From Thauera aromatica_A (GTDB lineage Bacteria > Pseudomonadota > Gammaproteobacteria > Burkholderiales > Rhodocyclaceae), in the NCBI RefSeq assembly GCF_023093595.1, contig NZ_JALLIK010000095.1, forward strand, positions 1 through 64,000: DNA of 64,000 nt. The letters are read 5' to 3'. The notes below the pieces were generated by a model, which worked only from the letters and a program-made list of their open reading frames with translations, was not told where the DNA came from and searched no databases. Positions 15,932-27,800 of this stretch are shown one piece after another (the first letter of the stretch is position 1; each line of letters begins with the position of its first letter). The position numbers and the translations under genes are program-made.

Positions 15932-16399
15932 ATGTCGGGCAGCGTCCGTGGGTGGATCTTCGCGCTTCTATCGTTGACCGGGGCCGGCAGCGTCCTCGCG
16001 CAGGCCGCTCCGCCCCCGGGCACTCCGCCGGTGGCCGAACTCGGGGCGGGGATGTACCGCATCGCGGCGGAGGTCGCGGACACTTTCCAGGCTCGTCAGC
16101 GCGGCCTGATGCAGCGCCGCTCGATGCCCCTGAATCACGGCATGGTGTTCGTGTTCCCGGAGGACGCCATCCACTGCATGTGGATGAAGAACACCTACCT
16201 TCCGCTGTCGGTCGCCTTCATCGATGCCGGCGGCAGGTTGATCAACGTCGCCGACATGCAGCCGCAGACCGAGGACAGCCATTGCGCGGCTGCCCCGGCA
16301 CGCTTCGCGCTGGAAATGAACCTCGGCTGGTTTGCCGAGCGCGGCATCGGTCCGGGTGCGCTCCTGCGCGGTTTCGATCGCCTGCCGCCGGCGCGCTGA
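15932..16399 (+). CDS. DUF192-family secreted protein
   Basis: A 155-residue protein with an N-terminal signal peptide (hydrophobic core WIFALLSLTGAGSVLAQA). The DUF192 domain is recognisable by QARQRGLMQRRSMPLNHGMV, then CMWMKNTYLPLSVAFID and ALEMNLGWFAERGIGPG. The family is widespread and of unknown function. The ATG at 15932 is preceded by GGAGAGC; upstream in-frame codons would put residues ahead of the signal peptide. It lies 117 nt after the transporter operon and probably is a separate unit. It converges on parC. Confidence 0.85.
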   Translation: MSGSVRGWIFALLSLTGAGSVLAQAAPPPGTPPVAELGAGMYRIAAEVADTFQARQRGLMQRRSMPLNHGMVFVFPEDAIHCMWMKNTYLPLSVAFIDAGGRLINVADMQPQTEDSHCAAAPARFALEMNLGWFAERGIGPGALLRGFDRLPPAR

Positions 16400-16460
16400 G
16401 GCTCTGCGCTACCACGGCGCGGCCGGGTGAGGGTTGCCCTTCGCGCTCCGTCTCCCTTCT

Positions 16461-18908
16461 TCACCGCATCCGTTCCGGCTTCACTCTCGGCGTCAGCGGG
16501 GCGCCCTTGCGCGCCCGGCGATGACGCAGCGGCTCGCGCTGCGCCGGTTTCAGTTCGATGCGCACCGGCTTGCCGCCGCGCCCCGTGCCTTCCACGCTCA
16601 GCACCGCATCATCGGCCGGGACCGCCACCGCAGCGAGCGCTTCGCCTTCGTCGAGCGCCATCACGATGACGCCGCGACCGCCGCTCTGCGTCTTCATCTC
16701 CGGCCGCGGGAAGACCAGCAGGCGACCGTTTTCCGAGGCGGCGGCGATCCAGTCGCCGAAGGCTTTGGCCGGGGCCAGCACCTTTTCCCCCTTTTCCAGG
16801 CTCATGAAAGCCTTGCCCGCGCGCTGGCGGCTGGTGGCGTCCGCGACGCTGCACAGGAAGCCGTAGCCGCCGCTGTTGGCGAAGAAGTAGGCTGAATCCG
16901 GCATGTCGCTGATCACCTGGGCGAGCTTGGCCCCGTCCTGGAACTCGACCAGGGTCGTGATCGGGGTGCCGTCGCCGCGGCCGCCGGGTAGATCCGACAC
17001 TTTTACCGTGTAGGCGCGACCGTTGCTGTCGACGACGATCAGTGGCCAGATGGTGCGTGTCTCGAGCACGGCGAAAGCGAAGTCCCCCGCCTTGTAGCCG
17101 ACCGCTGCGGCGTCGATGCCATGGCCCTGGCGCGTGCGCACCCAGCCGTTCTTCGACACGATCACCGTGACCGCCTCGTCCGGCACGTTGAACTCGGCCG
17201 GCGCCACCGCGGCGACGGCCTCGACCAAGGTGCGGCGGTCGTCGCCGTACTTCTTGGCGTCGTCGCCGATCTCCTTGAGGATGAGCCTGGTCATCGCCGC
17301 GCGGCTGTCGAGGAGGTGCTGCAGACCGCTGCGCTCGTCCTTCAGCTCGGCGAGCTCCTTCTCGATCCTGAAGCCTTCGAGGCGGGCGAGCTGGCGCAGG
17401 CGGATTTCGAGGATGTCCTCGGCCTGGATCTCGGACAGCCCGAAGGCTTCGATCAGCGCCGGCTTGGGCTCGTCCGACTCGCGGATGACGCGGATCACTT
17501 CCTCGATGTGGAGGAAGGCGATCATGCGGCCTTCGAGAATGTGGAGGCGGCGGTCCACCTCGTCGAGGCGGTGGCGGCTGCGGCGCTCGACGGTGACATA
17601 GCGGAAGTCGATCCATTCCTTGAGGATCTGCACCAGGTTCTTCTGCTGCGGCCGGCCGCCATGGACAGGCCCATGCCCGATCATGGTCAGGTTCACCGAC
17701 ACCGAGGTCTCGAGGCTGGTGTGGGCGAGCAGCACCGCCATGAACTCGTCGCGGTTCTGGCGGCTGGACTTGGGCTCCAGCACGATGCGCACCGGCGCCT
17801 TGTCGCTGGATTCGTCGCGCACGGTGTCGAGCACGCCGAGCACGAGCTGCTTGAGGTTCTTCTGCTCCTGGCTGACTTCCTTCTTGCCCGCGCGCGGCTG
17901 CGGGTTGGTCAGGGTCTCGATCTCGGACAGCACGCCGGCGGCGGAGACGCCGTGCGGCAGCTCGTCGACGATGACCCGCCACTGGCCGCGGGCGAGCTCC
18001 TCGATCTTCCAGCGCGCGCGCACGCGCAGGCTGCCGCGGCCCGATGCGTAGGCGTCGCGGATGGTCTCGGGCGGCGAGATGAGCTGGCCGCCGCCGGGGA
18101 AGTCGGGGCCGGGGAGGATGCCGAGTACGTCGTCGAGGGTGGCCTCGGGGTGGCGGATCAGGTGGCAGGTGGCTTCGGCCACTTCGCGCAGGTTGTGCGG
18201 CGGGATCTCGGTCGCCATGCCCACGGCGATCCCCGAGGCGCCGTTGAGCAGGACGAAGGGCAGGCGCGCGGGCAGCAGCTGCGGCTCTTCGAAGGCGCCG
18301 TCGTAGTTGGGGATGAAGTCGACCGTGCCGCGGTCGATTTCGGCGAGCAGCAGCTCGGCGATCGGGGTCAGGCGGCATTCGGTGTAGCGCATCGCCGCCG
18401 CCGAGTCGCCGTCGCGCGAGCCGAAGTTGCCCTGGCCGTCGACCAGCGGGTAGCGCAGCGAGAAGTCCTGCGCGACCCGCACCATCGCGTCGTAGACGCT
18501 GGAGTCGCCGTGGGGGTGGTACTTGCCGATCACGTCGCCGACCACGCGCGCCGATTTCACGTGCTTCGAGGTGGCCGACAGGCGCATCTCGTTCATCGCA
18601 TAGAGGATGCGGCGCTGCACCGGCTTGAGGCCGTCCTCGACCTGGGGCAGGGCGCGCGACTTCACCACGCTCATCGCGTAGGCGAGGTAGGCGCGCTCGG
18701 CGTAGCGGTCGAGCGCGAGCGTGCCGTCGTCCTCGGGCTCCGGGTCGGGGGCGGTGGGCGGGGCAGGGGGGGGCGGGCGGTCCACTCCAGCCATGGTTGC
18801 GGGGGGCTCGCTCGTCGCGGCTGGTGCCGGTGCGACAGCGGTTGCCAGTGGCGCGGCGGATTCAGGCGCTTCGGAGGCGCCGAACAGGTCGGGAGTGTCG
18901 TTGCTCAT
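16461..18908 (-). CDS. parC: DNA topoisomerase IV subunit A
   Basis: The DNA-cleaving subunit that decatenates daughter chromosomes together with ParE. The 815-residue product has the GyrA/ParC core, with KPVQRRILYAMNE, the quinolone-determining segment KYHPHGDSSVYDAM and the active-site Tyr in MRYTECRLTPIAE. The C-terminal half carries the six-bladed DNA-wrapping repeats, for example GRGGKPVRI at the end. The first 65 residues are an unusual Pro/Ala-rich extension before the conserved LDRYAERAYLAYAMSVV. It lies 194 nt downstream of parE on the same strand. Confidence 0.95.
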   Translation of the reverse strand: MSNDTPDLFGASEAPESAAPLATAVAPAPAATSEPPATMAGVDRPPPPAPPTAPDPEPEDDGTLALDRYAERAYLAYAMSVVKSRALPQVEDGLKPVQRRILYAMNEMRLSATSKHVKSARVVGDVIGKYHPHGDSSVYDAMVRVAQDFSLRYPLVDGQGNFGSRDGDSAAAMRYTECRLTPIAELLLAEIDRGTVDFIPNYDGAFEEPQLLPARLPFVLLNGASGIAVGMATEIPPHNLREVAEATCHLIRHPEATLDDVLGILPGPDFPGGGQLISPPETIRDAYASGRGSLRVRARWKIEELARGQWRVIVDELPHGVSAAGVLSEIETLTNPQPRAGKKEVSQEQKNLKQLVLGVLDTVRDESSDKAPVRIVLEPKSSRQNRDEFMAVLLAHTSLETSVSVNLTMIGHGPVHGGRPQQKNLVQILKEWIDFRYVTVERRSRHRLDEVDRRLHILEGRMIAFLHIEEVIRVIRESDEPKPALIEAFGLSEIQAEDILEIRLRQLARLEGFRIEKELAELKDERSGLQHLLDSRAAMTRLILKEIGDDAKKYGDDRRTLVEAVAAVAPAEFNVPDEAVTVIVSKNGWVRTRQGHGIDAAAVGYKAGDFAFAVLETRTIWPLIVVDSNGRAYTVKVSDLPGGRGDGTPITTLVEFQDGAKLAQVISDMPDSAYFFANSGGYGFLCSVADATSRQRAGKAFMSLEKGEKVLAPAKAFGDWIAAASENGRLLVFPRPEMKTQSGGRGVIVMALDEGEALAAVAVPADDAVLSVEGTGRGGKPVRIELKPAQREPLRHRRARKGAPLTPRVKPERMR

Positions 18909-19102
18909 GCTTGGTGATCTTCGCCTTTGTTCGCCACGTTCGCTGCGTTCGCCCTTGTGTAGATCGGCTTGCGCGTTTGCGCTTTGGCAGGCTGATCGGG
19001 CACGATCAAAAAATCGGGTCTGAATCGGCCCGGGGCGTCGAACGCGCGGGCAGGCGTGAGGTTCTTCGCGGGATTCATGTTCATGTGCAGTTCCTCCGGC
19101 GC

Positions 19103-21091
<1,989 letters not shown>

Positions 21092-21255
21092 GCTGTGCGG
21101 GCCTGTCCGGTTCGATGCGAAGGGGGCAAGGATAGCAGAGCCCGTTACTGAATGAATAACCAGTTCCCGCTCTCGGCGGCGGCCACGGAAGCGGGCGGTG
21201 TCCGCTTCCCGGCGCGGCTGACTATACTGAATGGATCCGTCTCCCGCTTCCGCCG

Positions 21256-21816
21256 ATGAGCGAGCCGCCCGAACACGTCGTCCGCGCCCTGCACGAGCGC
21301 ATCGAGATCGAGCCCTACGATGCCCGGTGGCCGGCTGCTTTCGCCGCCGAGGCCGAGCGCTTGCGGGCCTTGCTGCCGCCCGGTCTGATCGGGCGCATCG
21401 AACATTTCGGCAGCACCGCGGTCCCTGGCCTGGCGGCCAAGCCGATCGTGGACATGCTGATGGAAGTGCGTTCGCTGGAAGACGTTGCCCTGCACATCGC
21501 ACCGGTCCTGCAGCGCGAAGGCTATGAATATTTCTGGCGGCCGCGGGAGCCCGGCATGCCCGGCATCGCCTATGCCTGGTTCATCCGGCGCGATGCGCGC
21601 GGCCGGCGCACGCATCACATCCACTGCCTCGCGGCGGATTCGCCGGAGTGGGAGCGCTTGCTGCTGCGCGACTACCTGCGCGCCCATCCGGATGCGGCGC
21701 AGGCGTACGGCGAACTCAAGCGCCGCATCGCGCGCGAACACCCGGACGACCGCATCGCCTACGCCAGGGCGAAGACCGACTTCATCGAGCGGGCGATGCG
21801 GGCAGCGCGCGCCTGA
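21256..21816 (+). CDS. GrpB/UPF0157 family protein
   Basis: A 186-residue protein with the family's nucleotidyltransferase-like core: EPYDARWPAAFAAEAERL, then RIEHFGSTAVPGLAAKPIVDMLMEV (the GST-AVPG-KP-DI pattern) and HHIHCLAADSPEWERLLLRDYLRAHP. In some bacteria this domain is fused to dephospho-CoA kinase. Its activity here is not established. It is divergent from parE and convergent with the ETF-QO gene, and so probably transcribed alone. Confidence 0.85.
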   Translation: MSEPPEHVVRALHERIEIEPYDARWPAAFAAEAERLRALLPPGLIGRIEHFGSTAVPGLAAKPIVDMLMEVRSLEDVALHIAPVLQREGYEYFWRPREPGMPGIAYAWFIRRDARGRRTHHIHCLAADSPEWERLLLRDYLRAHPDAAQAYGELKRRIAREHPDDRIAYARAKTDFIERAMRAARA

Positions 21817-21836
21817 GCTTCCCGCGCCGCGCCCGC

Positions 21837-23480
21837 TTACATGCCCTGGTAGATCGGCCCTTCGCCGCCCTGGGGCACGACCCAGTTGATGTTCTGGGTC
21901 GGGTCCTTGATGTCGCAGGTCTTGCAGTGCACACAGTTCTGGGCGTTGATCTGCAGGCGCGGGGCGCCGCCTTCGCCGTCGCGGACGATCTCGTACACGC
22001 CGGCCGGACAGTAGCGCTGCTCGGGCGCGTCGTACCGGGCGAGGTTGATCGCGATCGGCACCGAGGCGTCCTTCAGCTGCAGGTGGCAGGGCTGCTCTTC
22101 CTCGTGGTTGGTGTTGGACAGGAACACCGAGGACAGGCGATCGAAGGTGAGCACGCCGTCGGGCTTCGGATAGTCGATTTTCGGGCACTCGGCAGCCGGC
22201 TTGAGCTTGTCGTGATCGGCGCTGTTGTGCAGCGTCCACGGCGCCTTGCCCATCAACAGCTTCTGGTCGATGCCGAACAGCAGCGAACCGATCCACAGGC
22301 CTCTCTTCATGTAGGGCTTGAAGTTGCGGGTCTTGTGCAGTTCAGCGTACAGCCAGGAGTCGCGGAAGGACGAAGGGTAGGCGGTGAGCGCGTCGTGCTG
22401 GCGTTCGGCGGCGAGCGCCTCGAAAGCGGCCTCGGCAGCGAGCATGCCGGACTTGATCGCGGCGTGGCTGCCCTTGATCCGGGCGGCGTTGAGGAAACCG
22501 GCGTCGTCGCCGACCAGCGCTCCGCCCGGGAATACCAGCCGCGGCAGGCTCTGCAGCCCACCGGCGGTGATCGCGCGCGCACCGTAGGCGAGGCGCTTGC
22601 CGCCTTCGAGGTATTTGCGGATCTCGGGGTGGGTCTTATAGCGCTGCATCTCCTCGAACGGCGACAGGTGCGGGTTGCTGTAGTTGAGGCCGACCACATA
22701 GCCGACCGCGACCAGGTTGTCTTCGAGGTGGTAGACGAAGCCGCCGCCGTAGGTGGCGTTGTCCATCGGCCAGCCGGCGGTGTGCACGACGAGGCCGGGA
22801 CGATGGTTCTCGGGCTTCACTTCCCACAGTTCCTTGATGCCGATGCCGTAGGTCTGGGGGTCGACGCCGTCGCGCAGCTTGAACTTCGCTTCCAGCTGCT
22901 TGCCCAGGTGGCCGCGGCAGCCTTCCGCGAACAGGGTGTATTTGGCGTGGAGCTCCATCCCCGGCTGGTGGTGCGGGCCGGGCGTGCCGTCGCGGTTGAG
23001 GCCCATGTCGCCGGTGGCCACGCCCTTGACCGCACCGTGGCCGTCGTACAGCACTTCGGCGCCGGCAAAGCCGGGATAGACTTCGATGCCGAGGGCTTCG
23101 GCCTGCTCGCCGAGCCACTTCACGACGTTGCCCAGGCGCACGATGTAGTTGCCGTGGTTGATGAAACAGTCCGGCAGCAGGCCGTTGGGGGCCTGGCGGG
23201 CACCGGTTTCGGTGAGGAACAGGACCTTGTCCTCGGTCACCGCGGTGTTGAGCGGGGCGCCGCGTTCCTTCCAGTCGGGGAAAAGTTCGGTCAGCGCCTT
23301 CGGGTCCATCACCGCGCCCGACAGGATGTGGGCACCGATTTCGGCCGCCTTCTCGATCAGGCATACCGAGATTTCCTGGCCTTTCTGCCCCGCCAGCTGT
23401 TTGAGGCGGATCGCCGCTGCCAGCCCTGCGGGGCCGCCGCCGACGATCAGCACGTCGAATTCCATCGATTCGCGTTCCAT
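21837..23480 (-). CDS. Electron-transfer flavoprotein:ubiquinone oxidoreductase
   Basis: A 547-residue membrane-associated flavo-iron-sulfur enzyme that passes electrons from ETF, reduced by acyl-CoA dehydrogenases, to the quinone pool. It starts with an FAD motif VLIVGGGPAGLAAAIRLK. It contains the ETF-QO signature GSHAAIKSGMLAAEAAFEAL. It ends in a ferredoxin-like 4Fe-4S region: RYCPAGVYEI, then NAQNCVHCKTCDIKDPTQNI. The start at 23480 follows AGGAGAACAGG; a second Met five codons later is possible. In this organism it would serve oxidation of pimelyl-type and fatty acyl-CoA intermediates. Confidence 0.94.
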   Translation of the reverse strand: MERESMEFDVLIVGGGPAGLAAAIRLKQLAGQKGQEISVCLIEKAAEIGAHILSGAVMDPKALTELFPDWKERGAPLNTAVTEDKVLFLTETGARQAPNGLLPDCFINHGNYIVRLGNVVKWLGEQAEALGIEVYPGFAGAEVLYDGHGAVKGVATGDMGLNRDGTPGPHHQPGMELHAKYTLFAEGCRGHLGKQLEAKFKLRDGVDPQTYGIGIKELWEVKPENHRPGLVVHTAGWPMDNATYGGGFVYHLEDNLVAVGYVVGLNYSNPHLSPFEEMQRYKTHPEIRKYLEGGKRLAYGARAITAGGLQSLPRLVFPGGALVGDDAGFLNAARIKGSHAAIKSGMLAAEAAFEALAAERQHDALTAYPSSFRDSWLYAELHKTRNFKPYMKRGLWIGSLLFGIDQKLLMGKAPWTLHNSADHDKLKPAAECPKIDYPKPDGVLTFDRLSSVFLSNTNHEEEQPCHLQLKDASVPIAINLARYDAPEQRYCPAGVYEIVRDGEGGAPRLQINAQNCVHCKTCDIKDPTQNINWVVPQGGEGPIYQGM

Positions 23481-23667
23481 CCTGTTCTCCTGGATTGGTG
23501 TGGAGGGCGTGCCCGCCCTGCGACTGCGCAAGTTGTTCAAACCGCGCGAGTTTAAACCTTTGTGCCGTTTCGCGCCGGACCGGGGCTCTCCCACGGATGC
23601 AGCGGCTCATGACATACGGGGGCGTATGCTACATTAGCTCGCGACCCGAATAACAGGAGCGAGGGCG

Positions 23668-24087
23668 ATGAAGGACAAGGCCAGACTGATCCACACCAGC
23701 CGGATCGCGGTGCGCTGGGGCGACATGGACGCCTACAACCACGTCAATAACACAGTGTATTTCCGCTACTTCGAACAGGCCCGGATCGAGTGGGCCGAAC
23801 GGATGGGCTCGCGGGTCAGCCCCTTCGAGGATGTCGGGCCGGTGATCATCAATGCCAGCTGCACTTTTCTGGCGCCGGTGAATTATCCTGCCACGGTGGT
23901 CGTCAGGATGTACGCGGGCTCGCCCGGGCGAACGAGCCTGATGACGTGGTACGAACTGTTCGTCGAAGGCGAGGACCGGTTGTATGCCGAAGGCGCGGCC
24001 AAGACGGTATGGATGGACATGCGCAGCGGAAAGTCGGTGCCGATCCCGCAGGCGGTACGTGCCTTGTTCGATGATTCCGCCGCCTGA
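23668..24087 (+). CDS. Acyl-CoA thioesterase, hotdog fold (4-hydroxybenzoyl-CoA thioesterase/YbgC family)
   Basis: A 139-residue hotdog protein. The catalytic-type motif RWGDMDAYNHVNNTVYFRYFEQAR carries the Asp of this family near residue 20. In the aromatic-degradation setting a role in releasing stalled aroyl-CoA or acyl-CoA esters is plausible, but YbgC-like housekeeping functions are equally possible. It is preceded by AGGAGCGAGGG and is divergent from the ETF-QO gene (187 nt apart). Confidence 0.85.
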   Translation: MKDKARLIHTSRIAVRWGDMDAYNHVNNTVYFRYFEQARIEWAERMGSRVSPFEDVGPVIINASCTFLAPVNYPATVVVRMYAGSPGRTSLMTWYELFVEGEDRLYAEGAAKTVWMDMRSGKSVPIPQAVRALFDDSAA

Positions 24088-24144
24088 CTCGGGGCGGCAC
24101 GGGTAGCCGCCGGCTGGCCCGGATCCACGGTCGAGGGAGCTTCG

Positions 24145-24690
24145 ATGATGCTGATGAATCGGGACAAGTCGGTGCTGTTGGTGATCGACGTGCAGGCGCG
24201 GCTGGCTCCGCACATCCACGACCACGAGCAGGTGGTTGCCAACTGCATCTGGCTGGCGCGGGTGGCCGAGCGCGCAGGAGTGCCGGTAGTGGTTACCGAG
24301 CATTTTCAGGAGAAGCTCGGCGCGACGGTGGACGAGCTGCGCGCGGCCACCGGCAACGCCCGCTACGTGGGCAAGCGCTGCTTTTCCGCGCAGGCTGAAG
24401 GCGGTCTCGCCGACACTGCGGTGGAGCGCTGTCGGCAGGTGATCGTGTGCGGCACCGAAGCCCATGTCTGCGTGATGCAGAGTGCGCTCGAGCTGCGCTG
24501 GGCGGGCAAGGAAGTGTTCGTCGTCGCCGAGGCTTCGGGGTCGCGCGCCGCCGCCGACCGGGATCTCGCCTTCGCCCGCATGCGCGATCACGGGGTCGAG
24601 ATCGTGTCGCGCGAAATGGTCGCGTTCGAGTGGCTGCAACGCGGCGGCACCGAATTGTTTCGCCAGATCAACCGTGATTTCATTCGCTGA
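24145..24690 (+). CDS. Isochorismatase-family cysteine hydrolase
   Basis: A 181-residue protein of the isochorismatase/nicotinamidase superfamily. The putative triad is Asp in VLLVIDVQARL, Lys in VGKRCFSAQ and Cys in GTEAHVCVMQSAL, the YcaC-like arrangement. The substrate is not known. Two consecutive ATG codons lie at 24145 and 24154, with GAGGGAG upstream. It lies 57 nt after the thioesterase, so the two may be co-transcribed. Confidence 0.85.
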   Translation: MMLMNRDKSVLLVIDVQARLAPHIHDHEQVVANCIWLARVAERAGVPVVVTEHFQEKLGATVDELRAATGNARYVGKRCFSAQAEGGLADTAVERCRQVIVCGTEAHVCVMQSALELRWAGKEVFVVAEASGSRAAADRDLAFARMRDHGVEIVSREMVAFEWLQRGGTELFRQINRDFIR

Positions 24691-24763
24691 GCGGGGCCGG
24701 CCTCGTTAGGGAAAACGGGGGTATCGTTCATCCCGGCGTTCTCTTAGCCTGACTCTTTTGTTC

Positions 24764-24826
24764 CATGGCGAGGCGGGTCGTGGCCCGGATCTGCCGCTCG
24801 TCCGGGCCCCTTCTCGCCTCGCCATG
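24764..24826 (+). promoter_or_regulatory. Long two-stem hairpin in the leader of the NAD-glutamate dehydrogenase gene
   Basis: Outer arms CATGGCGAGGCG (24764-24775) and CGCCTCGCCATG (24815-24826) pair perfectly over 12 bp. Inside, after a 4x4 internal loop, GGCCCGG (24782-24788) pairs with CCGGGCC (24802-24808). There is no T run, so it is not a simple terminator. It ends 27 nt before the gdh ATG and 14 nt before the GGGGAG ribosome-binding site, a position suited to control of translation or mRNA stability. Confidence 0.6.
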
Positions 24827-24853
24827 TCCTGACACGCAAGTGGGGAGATTCGG

Positions 24854-27800
24854 ATGAACACGCGGGAAGCAAGCCGGTTGATCGCGCAGATCGATGCGGT
24901 GGTCGAACAAATCGCAGCGCGCCTGCCGGCGGCGCAGGCCACCGCGGTGAGCGCCTTTGCCGCGCGATTCTTCGCCCAGGTCGATCCCGAAGACCTCGAG
25001 GCGCTGCCGGTCGCCGATCTCTATGGCGCCGTGCTCAGCCAGTGGCACTTCATCGCCCGGCGACGCTCGGGCAGCCGGGTGCGCGCGTTCAACCCCAGGC
25101 TCGACGAACACGGCTGGGAGTGTACGCATACGGTCATCGAGATCGTCGGCGATGACATGCCCTTCCTCGTCGATTCGATCGCGATGGAGATCGCCCGCCA
25201 GGGCTCGGCCCTGCACCTGATCATCCATCCGGTGATGGGCGTGGTGCGCGACGACGAGGGGCGCTTCGTGCGCCTCGCCGAGCAGGATGAAGTGCAGGCC
25301 GCAGCGGGGGATAAAGGGCCGGGTGGGGCGCGTCTCGAGTCGATCATGCACCTCGAGGTCGATCGTCGTACCGATCCGGCCGACCTCGCCGCCTTACAGC
25401 AGGGGATCGAGCACGTGCTTGCCGACGTCCGTGCGGCGGTGGGCGACTGGCCGGCGATGCGCACGCGCATGGCCGAGATCATCGCCGGGCTGGAAGGGGG
25501 CGTGCCGTCGCTCGAAGCGGGCGAGCTGGCCGAAGTGCGCGCCTTTCTCGAGTGGCTCGCGGCCGACAACTTCGTCCTTTTGGGCTGCCGTGACTACGAG
25601 CTGGTCGATACCGGGGATGGCAACGAACTGCGCATCGTCAGCGGCTCCGGCCTGGGCCTGCTGCGCGGCGATGGCGAGGACGGGCAGTCGCGCTCGTTCG
25701 CCGCGCTGCCGCCGCAGTTGCGCGCCCAGGCCCATCTGCCCCACCTGCTCACGGTGACGAAATCCAATTCGCGCTCCACCGTGCACCGCCCGGGCTACCT
25801 CGACTTTGTCGGCGTCAAGCGTTTCGATGACGCCGGCCGGGTGCTCGGCGAGCGCCGCATCATCGGCCTGCTGGCATCGACCGCCTACAGCGCCAGCCCG
25901 AAGCAGATCCCGCTGCTGCGGCGCAAGGTCGAGGCCGTGTTCGAGCGCGCCGGGCTGTTGCCCGGCGGTCATGCGGCGAAGGCGCTGCTGACCCTGCTCG
26001 AGCGCTACCCGCGCGACGAGCTGTTCCAGATTTCACCGGAGGAACTCTACGTTCATGCGATGGGCATCCTGCGTCTGGGCGAGCGCCTGCGCACGCGCCT
26101 GTTCGTGCGCTGCGACCCTTTCGCCCGCTTCGTTTCCTGCCTGATCTACGTTCCCCGCGAACACTACAACACCGATCAGAGAAAGCGCATGCAGGCGGTG
26201 CTGATGGATGCCTTCAACGGCACCGCCTCCGAATTCGACGTGCAGTTCTCGGATTCCGCGCTGGCGCGCATCCTGATCACCGTGCGCACCCGGGATTCGG
26301 TGATTCCGCCTTTCGATACCCGCGAACTCGAGCAGCGTCTGATCCGTGCCTCGCGGCGCTGGGAGGACGAAATGCTGCAGGCACTGGTCGAGCAGTGCGG
26401 CGAAGAGCGCGGCCTGGCGCTGGCCCGGCGCTACGGCAGCGGTTTCCCGGCCGGCTACCGCGAGGACCATTCGGCGCGGATGGCGGTGTTCGACATCGAG
26501 CAGATGGAGGCGCTCGTCGATCGCGAGGCTCTCGGGCTCAATCTGTACGTGCCGCTGGAAGCGCCCGCGGGCCGCTTGAACCTGCGCCTGTATCACCTCG
26601 ACGCTCCGGTGCCGCTGTCTTCGAGCCTGCCGATGCTCGAGAAGATGGGCGTGAAAGTGATCGAAGAGCGGCCGTACGCCATTTCGCGCCAGGACGGGCG
26701 CACGGTGTGGCTGCACGATTTCGGCCTGAGCTATGCCGAGGCCGACAGCCTCAACATCCATGAAGTGCGGCCGCTGTTCCAGGACGCTTTTTCGCATGCC
26801 TGGCGCGGCGAGGTCGAGAACGACGATTTCAACCGCCTGGTGCTGCGCGCCGGCCTGTCGTGGCGCGAAGTCGCGGTGCTGCGCGCCTACGCGAAATACC
26901 TGCGCCAGGCCGCGTTCACGTTCAGCCAGGCCTACATGGAGCAGACCCTGGCGGCGTACCCGCAACTCGCGCGCGCGCTGTTCGAACTGTTCCGGGTGCG
27001 CTTCGAGCCCGCCCTCGACCAGGGGCGTGAGGCGGCCTGCAACGGCATCGTGGCGGCGATCGAGCAGGGTCTGAACGCGGTGGCCAACCTCGACGAGGAC
27101 CGCATCCTGCGCCAGTTCCTCGCCCTGATCCTGGCGACGCTGCGCACCAACTGGTTCCAGCGTGGCGCCGATGGCCGTCCCAAGACCTACACCGCGTTCA
27201 AGTTCGCTCCGGCGAAGATCCCCAACCTGCCGCAGCCGCTGCCGATGTTCGAGATCTTCGTCTATTCGCCGCGCATGGAAGGCGTGCATCTGCGTGCCGG
27301 CAAGGTGGCGCGCGGCGGTCTGCGCTGGTCGGACCGGATGGAGGACTTCCGCACCGAGATCCTCGGCCTGGTGAAGGCGCAGATCGTCAAGAACGCGGTG
27401 ATCGTGCCGGTGGGCTCGAAAGGCGGCTTCGTCGTCAAGTGCCCGCCCGTGGAGGGCGGGCGCGAGGCGCTGGTCGCCGAAGGCGTCGCCTGCTATCGCA
27501 ACTTCCTGCGCGGCCTGCTCGATCTGACCGACAACCTGGTGCAGGGCAGGGTCGTTCCGCCTCCCGATCTGGTGCGCCACGACGAGGACGACCCCTACCT
27601 CGTGGTGGCGGCCGACAAGGGCACGGCGACCTTCTCCGACTATGCCAACGAGGTCGCCGCGGAGTACGGCTTCTGGCTCGGAGACGCTTTCGCCTCGGGC
27701 GGCTCGGCCGGTTACGACCACAAGAAGATGGGGATCACCGCGCGCGGTGCGTGGGAGGCGGTGAAGCATCATTTCCGTGCGATCGGGTGCAACATCCAGG

